DNA of 64,000 nucleotides from Haliclystus octoradiatus (taxonomy: Eukaryota; Cnidaria; Staurozoa; Stauromedusae; Haliclystidae). The stretch covers positions 19,747,344 to 19,811,343 of the forward strand of contig OU744449.1 of assembly GCA_916610825.1 (NCBI GenBank). The letters are read 5' to 3'. Of this stretch, positions 33,060-43,548 are shown one piece after another; the stretch's first letter is position 1, and the number at the start of each line of letters is the position of its first letter. Under the pieces are notes generated by a model, which did no database searches, was not told where the DNA came from, and saw nothing but the letters and a program-made list of their open reading frames with translations. The position numbers were made by a program, and so were the translations under genes.

Positions 33060-34617
33060 GACAAAACAAAACAAGTAACAAAATATGAGATGAAGTTGTT
33101 CAATGGTAAGCTATGCATATACAATTTTAATCTTAATTAACAATCTTCTCGCAACTTCTCACTACTTTATTGCAGATATAAATTAGTCCGCCAGTCAGCA
33201 AAAGCTTATAAACAACAAACTTTTATATTACAAACTGCAAACAATTATGTATTTTTAGATACTCAATGTTACCTTCTTAAGTTTGCTATTTTGTGGGGCT
33301 GTATTTTGTATCCAACCGTTTAATTTTATAAATTAAATCTGAATCAAGTCAAAATAAAATTCATCCTCCAAATCACGACCCTGCAGTCGTCATGGATGCC
33401 TTTGATTGACGGTTGTATTTAAAATTAATTATGCAGAAAGCGAATTAATAATTAGAATTTATTTTTGATATGTTTTGCTTGTACCACTAGCTGGTTTCCA
33501 CTAAAACAATTAGACAACTCGCCCTTGTTGTCTAATTGTTAAATAGCCTTTCATCAAAGTTGTGAAACTGGTCACGTTCTACATGGCAGACAGAGAATCC
33601 GCTCTGTGGAATATATATAGCCATAATAATAACTACACCTAAATTAAAACAAGACTAAAACACATGAGCAAAACTAGCAGAGAAGTCCACATTTCTGAAT
33701 ACGGCCAGACAGTTTGCAATTCTAAACTTCTTGATACACAGAGTTTGTTGGACGGCTTAGTGCTCACACGGCACAGGCTATTATAAAATGCATCATAGAT
33801 ATAGTTTGCATTAACTGTTGCTGCTAGTATAATACTTCTCCCATAATACAAAGCTCACATTTGATCGTCATAGTCTTCATAGAAAGAAAACCAGCGAGAA
33901 AACGGCGCCAAAATTGTAACGTTCAAGAGAAATTTCTGTTGGCTTTATAACAGCTTTGAACTACCTTTTTTCTTCGCTGTCATCATTGAAAAGAATAAAG
34001 AATGTGATTCTTCATTTTCAATGCATTAACCCAGTATTTATACATAGTAATATTCCCAAAAAGTAAGGATGTGTGTATATATATTATAAAATTATCGAAT
34101 GTGATGCTGATCGATGATTGGTTGTTATTGATGTTTGTGTCAGGCTGCATAAAATCGTAAAATTACGGCTTTTGTTTTGAAGCCCAAAAGTGAAACAAAT
34201 TAGCAACAGAAACAAAATGGCAATTTGTTCGATTATAAACACCAACTCCAGATCACGTGACCATACACTCGATTCTTAGCCGAATTTGTCTATAAAACAA
34301 GCAAATCAATCAAACCAATGTTACCATGGCAACTTAATTAAAACTTTATAGATTTGATCACATGATAACATAGATAGAACATTATTTCTTTCCTATCCTA
34401 AACGACCAACCAAGTTCCATCGATGCTGGTCATACTTATATTTTCAAAATGGTGTCAATAGTGTTCCTAGACATTCGCCACATGCCCCTGTACTTCATTT
34501 TTCCATACGACCACGCGTATAGGGCGTAGCGGAATAATGGACCTTGTGGAGCTAGGCAATACTGTTCCAGCTCTGAAAATATAGAAACACAACACTATAC
34601 ATTTACTATTATCTAAA
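33060..34617. other. Non-coding region with one strong hairpin
   Basis: No exon was identified. A perfect 14-base stem with an 8-base loop lies at 33505-33540 (AACAATTAGACAAC and its complement). The rest is AT-rich single-copy-looking sequence that may still be intron of the chitin-binding gene. Confidence 0.5.
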
Positions 34618-34622
34618 TTAAA

Positions 34623-35530
34623 GTGTATATCCCGGATATAGGGAGATTGCTTCTTTAGATAGAGAAAAATTTTCTATTCCTACATGATCTTCTTGTGTTT
34701 TTACTTTGCGCGATGATTTCTCCTTCAAAATGCAGTCAAAGTGACGATTTCGGGTAAATTATGTGTCTCACTCTTTTTCCTCCAACAGGAACCCGTTTAT
34801 TTTCAACAAGAGAGTTTACACCGGAAAAAACACTAAACATTTTACTCATTTGTCTCTAAATAAAAATCCGCCGAACCAAATGACAATCTGCTTTCGGAAT
34901 GAAATTTTCAACGTTCAGCAGAAGATTTAGAGCTATATTTGATCAATATTCAAGATCCAGGTAAAGAGATATAAGCCTCTAAAGTCAAAAGTTTTTAGCT
35001 TTGGATATTTCTCACTCAAGTGCTCACACGACTATCACCTCTTTGCGACTTCGTCTAAGCATAGTCGGCATAGTTGATGCGTATTAAAAATAGTCACACA
35101 CCTTCAATAACCAGCAGCGATAACCTTCTTAGACGAAGTCGTAAAGAGGTGCTAATCGCATGAGTACTTGAGTGACAAAAATCCAAAACTAAAACTTTTG
35201 ACTTCAGAGGCTTATTATATCTTTTCCTGGATCCAAAATCTTGAACTGATCGTTGAAAACATCATTCCAAAAGCAGGTTGTCATTTCGTTCAGCTGTTTT
35301 TTATTTAGAGAAAATTAAGTAAAATGTTTAGTGTTTTTCCGGTGTAAACCCTCTTGTGGAAAATAAATGGGTTCCTGTTCGAGGAAAAAGAGGGAGACAC
35401 AAAATCGTAACTTTGATTGCATTTATGAAGGGGAAATGCTTGCGCAAAGTAAAAATACAAGAAGAACATCTGCAAATAGAAAATTTTTCTCTATCTAAAG
35501 AAGCAATCTCCCAGTATCCGGGATATACAC
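34623..35530. mobile_element. Fold-back (long inverted repeat) DNA element
   Basis: Two arms of about 430-460 bases (34623 to about 35065, and about 35100 to 35530) are inverted copies of each other, clearly similar with scattered differences. Ends are GTGTATATCCCGGATA and its complement. TTAAA flanks both sides (34618-34622 and 35531-35535) and fits a target duplication of TTAA or TTAAA. Arms share blocks such as AGTTTACACCGGAAAAA and TTTACTTTGCGC. No transposase is present, so it is non-autonomous. The TTAA-like site hints at a piggyBac-type source, but this is not proven. Confidence 0.85.
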
Positions 35531-35601
35531 TTAAAGGGACTGCCATGTTTAACTTTTTGATAAATAAGAAATAAAAAGTAATATAGTAACTCTATAACTA
35601 A

Positions 35602-36306
35602 GGCCTTGTTTACAAGGAGGGCGAGTTACCCGGGTAGGCGAGTTACTCGCCTTACCGAGTTAAAATGTGTTGTGTGTTTACAAGGGTCACCTGAGTAACC
35701 CGCCTACCCGAGTTAAATAATTTGAAGCCAATCTAAGCATGCGCGCTGAAATGGAACGATTAGAGAACAAAAGATGTCTACAGCGGAAACGTTCGAAACA
35801 ATAGAAAATTAAAGCTACAATTTCTAATTTTAACCCGCCTACCCGAGTTACTCGCCTATATCCGTTTACAAGTCAAAAAGTGACAGAAAGTTGTCTCGGG
35901 TAGGCGAGTTACCCGGTCTGCCAAGGCGAGTAACTCGGGTAGACGAGTTACTCGGGTGGGCGAGACAACTTTCTCACTTTGCTTGTAAACAGAACGCGCA
36001 TAAACAATAGACCCGGGTAACTCGCCAACCCGAGTAACTCGCCCTCCTTGTAAACAGGGCCTAAGGCAATAGAAATTAAAGCTACAATTTTTAATTTTAA
36101 CCCGCCTACCCGAGTTACTCGCCTATTTCAGTTTACAAGTCAAAAAGTGACAGAAAGTTGTCTCGGGTAGGCGAGTTACTCCGGTGGGGTAGACAACTTT
36201 CTCATTTTGATTGTAAATAGAACGCGCATAAACAATAGACTCGGGTAACTCGCCAACCCGAGTAACTCACCTACCCGAGTAACTCGCCCTCCTTGTAAAC
36301 AGGGCC
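35602..36306. mobile_element. PIF/Harbinger-like MITE with partly duplicated right half
   Basis: Left end GGCCTTGTTTACAAGGAGG and right end CCTTGTAAACAGGGCC are inverted. TAA flanks the left end (35599-35601), the first right end (36062-36064) and the second right end (36307-36309). A 3-base TAA/TWA duplication with GGCC... ends suits PIF/Harbinger. The interior is full of palindromic GAGTTACTCGGGTAGGCG units. The right ~250 bases are present twice in tandem (about 35800-36061 and 36065-36306). No coding capacity. Confidence 0.75.
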
Positions 36307-36309
36307 TAA

Positions 36310-37764
36310 GAATGCATTCAGTTATCATGGTTAATAGATGCGCGGGAAATAGGCAAGCTATCTGATAAAGCATAATAATCTTCTTTAGATTCACTCGGAA
36401 ATTTCTGAAATCAAATTGAAAATTTCTGAAATCGACTTGAACATTTTGAAAATGAACAGAAGTGTAGTGATTGTGAGGAAGTTTCGATCTCCGATTTATG
36501 TCTAAAAAGTAATTAGAGGTTGCATTGAAAACCATTTCCAGATCAAAATTATTAAGAATCACTAGGGTCAACGTTAATATACTGTTGTTAACAGTATATC
36601 ATGTTATGTATATTTTTAGGCTTGAGAATCCATGACGGACGGATTGCAAATTTGGAAAAATAGTTAACAACATTCATTAATGAAACTAGATAACATATAC
36701 ATATAAAAACAAATCCACACTAAAAACTGTACACTTGCCATTTGAAATTAATGATTAATAGCAATGAAATATTTAACAGTTATTCACCGGGCATAAAATC
36801 ACAGTCAACTGTTGCCGACAATGATTGACTGCTAAATTTTAAAACAAATAATATTGACATAAATTTTAATATAATATTTTATTATTATTTAAAGGTTTTA
36901 ATTATGCTATTCGTAACTAAGCACTTTTAAAGCAGTTACTAGATTAGTTTATTGCTATTCAGTTTAAAGTATGCATACAATACAACACTTATTTACACGC
37001 TTTATATATTATTACGCTTTATTGTATATACTCTTGCTATTTAAATATGGGACACATTCATTTATTACAAAAGTTACATAAAATTATATCAAATCATTCT
37101 TTGGTATATACGCTTTTTGAAGAATGTAATTAGCTTGCTGTACATTTTCAAAGTTTTGAATACGGGACATTAATTGCATACATAGATTACATAGATTGCA
37201 TACATAATTGCATGCATCTACTTACGCTTTATATGAATTATAATCAGCTTTTTATGCATTTTCAATTATACGATCAATTTTTAATGTTGGACACGTTTCG
37301 GGATATATAATACATACCTATAATATATATATATATATATATATGTATATTATGCAGAATACAGAAAACACACTTACATATATGCAGGTAATCGTTACAT
37401 TATATTAAACTTTTCTTGTCCATTGTTATTGTAACTGATATAACGATATAGTTTGATATTTTAGATCTGTTTTCTGAATACGCACCTTAGCAACTTAGTA
37501 GCCATATTATTAAATATACACAAAATTGAGATTTGGTTTAATTTTTGAGTCGTAGTATCCTTCATAAATCGTAACAAGACAAGCGTCGGAGAAAAATATT
37601 ATCATTTACTTGCTAATTCATGATTCCAAATAATAGAACTTGAAAACTATGATAAAATGTAGACTTTCATCAATAAAAAGCATTTCCAGATATACGATCA
37701 TGATTTTAAATAGTTGTAAAAATAATCTAGCTTACTTGCATTTTATCATTACAATTTTCAAGTT
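36310..37764. other. Non-coding, AT-rich, with a TA microsatellite
   Basis: A TA-repeat run lies at about 37321-37346. No exon or known element was recognised. Confidence 0.5.
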
Positions 37765-38100
37765 CATCATCATCATCTTAATCATTTATTGAGTAACTTT
37801 TAAGCCATTTGGCCTATTTTCAAACGGCTCGAACATAATTACAACATAGATAAAAAAACAGTAGATTAGCGAATGATTAATCTTTACATGCTATAGATTT
37901 GATTTACATAATTTTTGGAAAAGCCTACCATCAGTGATATCCTTTATTGAGTTTGACAGATCATTCCATTTGCGAGCACCAGCCTACTGAATAGAGTGAC
38001 GGTTGAATGAACCGTGGTGTACGGAGAAGAGAAGAAAGTGGATATCAAAGGAGGAGCTTGAATCCATTACTCAATTGGGAATAATGAATTATCAAGTTAA
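37765..38100 (-). mobile_element. LINE 3' end with ATG-repeat tail
   Basis: Minus strand: a broken frame reads AGARKWNDLSNSIKDITDGRL then FEPFENRPNGLKV, followed by AATAAATGATTAAGATGATGATG. A-G-A-R-x-W-N-x-L closes many LINE polymerase ORFs, and the microsatellite tail is the 3' end. Same tail family as 7040-7107. Confidence 0.65.
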
Positions 38101-38819
38101 TAAAGTCTGTTCTTTTTCTGATAATATTTTCTCTGCCGCTTGTTTTCTAACGATTTACTTTCAAAGTTTGAAAAATCGTAAAAAAAATAATTGAAAATCA
38201 ATGGATCAGAAGAAATATGCCGACAAAATCATTATCTTGAGATATGACGAGTTTCAGCTTGAAGTATCATGTTTTCTTTCGAATACTTAAAACTCTTAGA
38301 ACTCGGGGCTCTTAGTCAATCAAAAAGCATGATTACTTTTGTAATTATAATAATGTTTGGTTATTTAGTTGTAGATATATAAAAGAAAATACGTTCTAGG
38401 AACAAAACAACAATAAAAATTACAAAATGGAATAAGTTTAAAATTTTAAAAGCGATCTTCACCCTTCATATTTAAACAACGTCGTTTAAAAAGTACTATA
38501 TTTGCTCCTATCATTTGTATATAGCTTCATTAAAATTATTCACAAAATAAACACTCAGAATAGGATTACTCTCGCTTTCATTGAGCCGCTTTTAGTTTAA
38601 AGAAAGAAAAAACATTGAGAATAAATTGCGAGCTGATTTGGAGAGTTTTTCAATCATCCTTTAACGAAACCACAAGTTGCATTAAGCGCATGAGTGCTTT
38701 TTAGAAGCTTGAACTTACAGGTATTTATTCATTCCCTTTGATTTATTTAAACATAAACAACGTTATTTTAATCTTGATTTTCTTTTTGCACTTATTTGCT
38801 CATTTCATAAAGGGAAAAT

Positions 38820-40184
38820 ATGTTCTTCGTAATATTCTTCTTTGTTATTTTACCAACTAATCATGCAAACCATTTTGATGAAGTTCAAACATCTATTACT
38901 AGTGATTATTTTAAATTATGGTATCATTCAGATAAGTATTCTTCATTACAGGATTTGAAAGTTAGTAATGAATCATTAAATGCTGGTGTTGATGTTAAAG
39001 GAGATTTGACATCAGCTTCGATCACACGAATGCTGCGAAAAGCTTTAGAAGGAGAAGATTCATATATGACAATTTTAGGTGGTTCGCCAAGTTTAGGTGC
39101 AGATTTAGGGGAAAACAATACTAGACTTGTTTACCACTCGGTATTTGCTGATTGGTGGAATCGATTCATTGGTCAGCCAACCAATACAAGACTACATAGC
39201 CACGTAATTGCTGTTGGCGGCTGTGGTACAAGCTACTTCAGATACTGCTGGAAAGAATACATAGACGATGAAGAAGAGATTGATATAGTTCTGTGGGAAT
39301 TCGCATTAAATGATAGAAATAATCGACATTATAATGAAGATCTAGAAAACTTTATTCGATCAGTAATACAATATGATTCAAAACCTGGTATTTTATTTGT
39401 AACGTTTTTCGCCAAGCGTGAATACCCAGAGCAGATACCAGCTAGTTGCAACAAACATTCAGAAAGATATGAATCAATTTCACTTCTATCTCGCTTGTAT
39501 AATCTGACAGCGTTGAGTTGGTATAAAACAACGTGCAGGTACATGATTAGTAAAAATTTATCTGTGAATTTACTAGATGATTTGTTTATAGATAATCATC
39601 CAACCAGACTTGGGCATGCGCAGATGACAGCTATTATAATTTCACATGTTATTGATGTACTGAAGTTTCAAAATAAAACACTCTCAAAATCGTATATTAT
39701 GGAGCTACCACAACCAAGAGATAAAAATATTAATACTAAAGACTTGACAGCTACAAAATGTTTTACTGCTATTACTCCAGATTATAGGTCACCAAATTAT
39801 ACGAAACGCAAATTACAAGATTTAAAATTGAAACATACATCTGACTGTGAATTTTCACACGTGCAACCATGGAAATCATTCGAAAAACGTTATGATACCA
39901 CAGATGGCATAACATGTACTAAAAATGGATCTACTATCGATATTATCTTAGATCATTTAAGCAATCTTGAAACAGATATAAGTATTGCGTTTAGACCGAA
40001 ATGGTTTTCTGGTTCAGTACAAACATTTGTTAATGATCAAACTGAAATATTTGATACATCCTTAAACGTTAGTGATGGAGTGCATATCCAGAAAATAGCT
40101 ACTGTTAACCAGGAATTGTCTGTTGTCATACAGATCAATACAATCACAGCTGGTCTCAATTTATGTTCGATAATATTATCATAA
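38820..40184 (+). CDS. Secreted SGNH/GDSL-type hydrolase-like protein
   Basis: A single-exon gene of 454 codons. Residues 1-17 are a hydrophobic signal peptide (FFVIFFFVILPT). The SGNH blocks can be followed: ILGGSPSLGAD at 85-95 with the nucleophile serine 89 in a GGS instead of GDS context, AVGGCGTS near 131-138, WEFALND at 159-165 with Asn164, and FIDNHPTRLGH at 256-266 with His260. The Asp lies two residues before the His; the usual motif is DxxH. Residues 300-454 form a second region without a recognised family, possibly a beta-rich accessory domain. Family members remove acyl or acetyl groups from glycans or lipids. The substrate here is unknown. A possible AATAAA signal lies at 40338. 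Confidence 0.75.
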   Translation: MFFVIFFFVILPTNHANHFDEVQTSITSDYFKLWYHSDKYSSLQDLKVSNESLNAGVDVKGDLTSASITRMLRKALEGEDSYMTILGGSPSLGADLGENNTRLVYHSVFADWWNRFIGQPTNTRLHSHVIAVGGCGTSYFRYCWKEYIDDEEEIDIVLWEFALNDRNNRHYNEDLENFIRSVIQYDSKPGILFVTFFAKREYPEQIPASCNKHSERYESISLLSRLYNLTALSWYKTTCRYMISKNLSVNLLDDLFIDNHPTRLGHAQMTAIIISHVIDVLKFQNKTLSKSYIMELPQPRDKNINTKDLTATKCFTAITPDYRSPNYTKRKLQDLKLKHTSDCEFSHVQPWKSFEKRYDTTDGITCTKNGSTIDIILDHLSNLETDISIAFRPKWFSGSVQTFVNDQTEIFDTSLNVSDGVHIQKIATVNQELSVVIQINTITAGLNLCSIILS

Positions 40185-40352
40185 AAGCTAATAATATACA
40201 GGATTCATTTAAAATAGGGGGTTTTCGTATGAAAAAACGGTTTGGCAGAGCCGCAGTCTCGTACATCCTCGCTCGTCTCGTTCACTTGACATTTCCTCGC
40301 AACTCGTCAATCAACAATTTCACGCCTTTGTATTTGTAATAAATTACGTCGC

Positions 40353-40376
40353 CTGATGATCACCAAGGGGTGAAAC
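40353..40376 (+). ncRNA. Hammerhead-like motif 3
   Basis: CTGATGA, then TC, an ACC/GGT stem with a four-base loop, then GAAAC. Core order of a hammerhead, with two extra bases before the stem. Lies about 170 bases after the SGNH stop codon, in the likely 3' flank. Confidence 0.35.
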
Positions 40377-40668
40377 TATCAGTAAACTATTAATAGTAAA
40401 AAATGTAAAGTCCGTTTGTAATATATACGCGCACTTTCTCATTCATACCTAATTAGCAATGCCTTATCTGCGTTGCTGGATTAATTTTGACTGAATTTCC
40501 TGAACTACCTTTGACGTTTTCTGGCTGGAAAGACAATTAAATAATTAGTGTGGCAAATTTTCTAAATGAAATTGGAGAATACGTGAATTTTAATATCCAA
40601 CAACAGAAACGCGATGCAACGAAGCATGTCAGTCCCAAAAAACAAAACAAAATCAATGCATGAAATGA

Positions 40669-41814
40669 CCCCGGGGGGTAACTCCATTAGGACGGCTATA
40701 CGGGGACGTGCCACTTTTTTTGGGTCCATATTCCAGCTGAGAAAGAACTTTTTGGGTATGAGATTTCAAATTTTGGAGCTCTTGGGTATCCTATTTTTGA
40801 CTTTTTCAAGAATTTTTGAAAAAATTTGCATCGTTTTTGTGTATTTGCCTAAAATTAATCAACCTGCTAGAACCTTTTGGGTAGCATCAACAGAATTTTT
40901 GGAACCTTTTGGGTACTTTACCATTTTCCAAAGTGGCACCTTCCCGTCCCTGAAGAGCTGGAGTCCCCCCCCCGGGAAGTGACATTCTCTTCCGGCGATA
41001 TGCTAAGCAAAGGGAAAATTCAAAATTCTGTTAGGTACAACTACTTGAAATTATCTGTCAGACGATGTGCTATTTGGTTTATTTGATTCATTTGGTTTTG
41101 AAATAGCTGAAAAAATCGCGAGAAACCACCGCAAACACACCTCACAAAGACATTCGCATATCATAAAACTTTTTTTCGCAAAATGAAAAAGATACTCCAA
41201 AATTTCAAATAAAATTGTGATGAATGACAGATTCAAGCAGAAAATAAAATTAAATTAAAATTTCAGACTAAAAATTTGTTTTGCAAAATAAAAATATTGC
41301 AAAGGCGACAAAAGGATACCACAAAAAAAATTTTTTCTGGGAATTTGAAAATAGGTACCCTATAATATTTGTGTAGCTGCCAATTGATGATATCTTTGAT
41401 GAATTGGCCGTGATTAATCGGGTGATTAATTGACAGATACATAGAGGATGAAAAGCAAATAGGTGTAAGGCATAGATAACTCAAGAAATAGAAACAGATG
41501 TTAACAACAAAACCATTAGATGATTGATAAACGATAAATGCTTTGAAAAAGCATCTTTGAAAGTGTCTTTTGACTTTCTTGACAAGACTTTGATGATGTA
41601 AATTAGAGCTAATTACGTTACTATCCAATAGCAATAAACTATAAAGATTTTGATATATTTAAGATTATAATACTTTTTTCAACTAAATTATTGATGTCTA
41701 GCATCCTGAATGTAATACATTTCTGCGCATGTGCAGCTACGCTTAATGCAATGCTGGAGCCTCAAATTTGAACGCCACCGTCTACCAAAAGTATAGAAGT
41801 TACCTCCCCCGGGT
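40669..41814. mobile_element. CCCCGG-ended terminal-inverted-repeat element
   Basis: Left end CCCCGGGGGGTAACTCC and right end GTTACCTCCCCCGGG are inverted. The interior resembles the fragments at 15360, 19905 and 22000. No transposase frame was seen. It contains a separate nested insertion at 41372-41765. Elements with these C/G-rich ends are a non-autonomous class of the MITE kind. Confidence 0.6.
41372..41765. mobile_element. Nested insertion of unknown family
   Basis: About 394 bases interrupt the CCCCGG-ended element between two ATTTG pentamers (41367-41371 and 41766-41770). The related fragment at 22000-22275 lacks this segment, which supports insertion. It begins TGTAGCTG and has CAGCTACG near its right end. 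Class unknown. Confidence 0.5.
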
Positions 41815-42387
41815 AATCAGCATAACATGCAGATTATTATTGCTTATACACATGCCCACAAGTTGATGTAAGAAAGAGGAAATGAAAGATAAACTATCAC
41901 AGCCTATAAAAAGAAAACTGTCAATCAATTTTCGTGAAACACCTGCTGTCTATTATATTTAAACCTACAGTAACCATCATAGCTTAGCCGATTAGTTTCA
42001 AGTAAATTGAATTATACATGGTTAAACTATAGTTAAGTAATAATATTGCTTTTGAATACAACTTTTCCGTCATACATTTCAACTGTGGATATGTTGACCA
42101 TATAACTTGACAGCATAATCCATTCAACTGCAATTATTATTAATTATTACCTAGCGGACAATTTTAGAAACAATGTCTGTCAATATTTTCTTGTAACTCT
42201 GCGGTATTTTCTTTTATCTGATTATGACGGTTAAAATTTATATTAATGTCAATCATAATCGCGTACGTATATTTGAACTAATTTGCATAAAACTATAAGA
42301 CTTCAGTCAATACATTCGCTCAGTATAGCAAACTATCTCAGTTAAACAAAATCATTTCATACATTATACGAGAGAGATATTCTCAAA

Positions 42388-42441
42388 ATGGCATTACTCA
42401 ATAATACAGCATTACTCAATAATACAGCATTACTCAATAAT
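42388..42441 (+). repeat. 18-base coding tandem repeat, three copies
   Basis: The unit encodes Ala/Met-Leu-Leu-Asn-Asn-Thr and is repeated three times with almost no difference at the start of the GPCR frame. Each copy creates one N-glycosylation sequon. Length variation between individuals is likely. Confidence 0.9.
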
Positions 42442-43548
42442 ACATTCTGCTTACAAAGAGAGACATTTTCAGTGTCTGCTGCAGCAGAGAATTTAATAAC
42501 CATAGGGGAACCAGGCTGTCCCATGACACTTCTCAATAACGAAGCAACTAAAGGAGGGATTATAAATGCTTGGCTACAAGTAATATTAACATGCATCTAC
42601 ATTTTCCTAATTGTTGCTGGTGCTGTTGGAAATCTAATGCTACTTGCAATTATCATACGTAATAAGGCAATGCATACATTTTGTAATTGGTTGTTATTTA
42701 ATTTGGCAATTGCTGATTTCATCGTGACAAGTATATCGATGCCATTTTTAACAGGTTATCAAGTCTTCCAATATCCTAGATGGCCATTTTCAATTGTTTC
42801 GTGTAAATGCCTTAGTTTAATTACGAAATTATCTGGTTTAGTATCAGGCGGATGTCTTGTAGCAATTTCATGTTTTCGTTATCTAACAGTTGTGCATTCG
42901 TTTAAGGTAAGAAGATTACGACTTGTTTGCTTTGCTTCTGGTTTTATTCTATGGTCGATTGGAGCGGCAGGAAGCATCAGTGCAATTTTGAAGGCTGATA
43001 TTGTACATGGCTACCAGAGAGAAGAAAATGTTGGTCTGTGTGTTTTATTGTACAGAACTTCAGCTGAACAAAGATCAGAGCTCTTGTTTCGTTTTGGAGC
43101 ATTCCTGATTGGCTTTGCGTTTTTGTTTGTACTGTATTTACGCCTGGGTTTGTTCTTATATAAATCACCCATGACTGTGGCATCCTCACCAAATAACAAT
43201 ATGGCTAACAAAATCCGTCAACGCAATATCAAAGCAGTGAAAATGTTAGCTGTTACTACAGCATTTGCATTCTTTACATTTATTCCTTATATCTCTTTAC
43301 TTGGAATATTAATTATGGCGCCAAGAAATTATCTAGCACCATTTATGGGAATCGAGATACTAGCGAACTGTTTTTACATGATAAATAGCGTATGTAATCC
43401 ATTTATTTATTCATACTATAATTCAAAATTTAGAAATGGCTTTCGTGTGTTATTGAAACTTAAATGTTTTCGACAGGACAATGATTCGGGATCTCAAACA
43501 AACTCTGATGAATCTAAAAGACAGCCAAAGGTTTCGAGTGGTTTTTAA
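42388..43548 (+). CDS. Class A (rhodopsin-like) G-protein-coupled receptor
   Basis: A single-exon gene of 386 codons with seven hydrophobic segments. Landmarks: Asn82 in GAVGNL (TM1), Asp110 in NLAIAD (TM2), Cys139 or Cys141 and Cys218 for the TM3-ECL2 disulfide, Arg164 in a CFRY motif that replaces D/ERY, Pro300 in TM6 (FFTFIPY in place of CWxP), and NPFIY at 337-341 in TM7. Two cysteines follow (360 region) and a serine-rich tail ends the protein. The N-terminus has three identical ALLNNT units with sequons at Asn5, Asn11 and Asn17. Ligand unknown; it looks like a peptide- or amine-type orphan receptor expanded in invertebrates. A TATA-like ACTATAAGA lies about 95 bases upstream. AATAAA occurs at 43670. 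Confidence 0.9.
   Translation: MALLNNTALLNNTALLNNTFCLQRETFSVSAAAENLITIGEPGCPMTLLNNEATKGGIINAWLQVILTCIYIFLIVAGAVGNLMLLAIIIRNKAMHTFCNWLLFNLAIADFIVTSISMPFLTGYQVFQYPRWPFSIVSCKCLSLITKLSGLVSGGCLVAISCFRYLTVVHSFKVRRLRLVCFASGFILWSIGAAGSISAILKADIVHGYQREENVGLCVLLYRTSAEQRSELLFRFGAFLIGFAFLFVLYLRLGLFLYKSPMTVASSPNNNMANKIRQRNIKAVKMLAVTTAFAFFTFIPYISLLGILIMAPRNYLAPFMGIEILANCFYMINSVCNPFIYSYYNSKFRNGFRVLLKLKCFRQDNDSGSQTNSDESKRQPKVSSGF

Noticed and set aside
36176-36571. 131-codon minus-strand frame
   Set aside because: It crosses the end of the MITE into unique DNA and has no recognisable domain. The MITE's stop-poor G/C-rich repeats explain it.
41263-41634. 123-codon minus-strand frame
   Set aside because: It spans the boundary between the CCCCGG-ended element and its nested insertion, so it cannot be an original gene.
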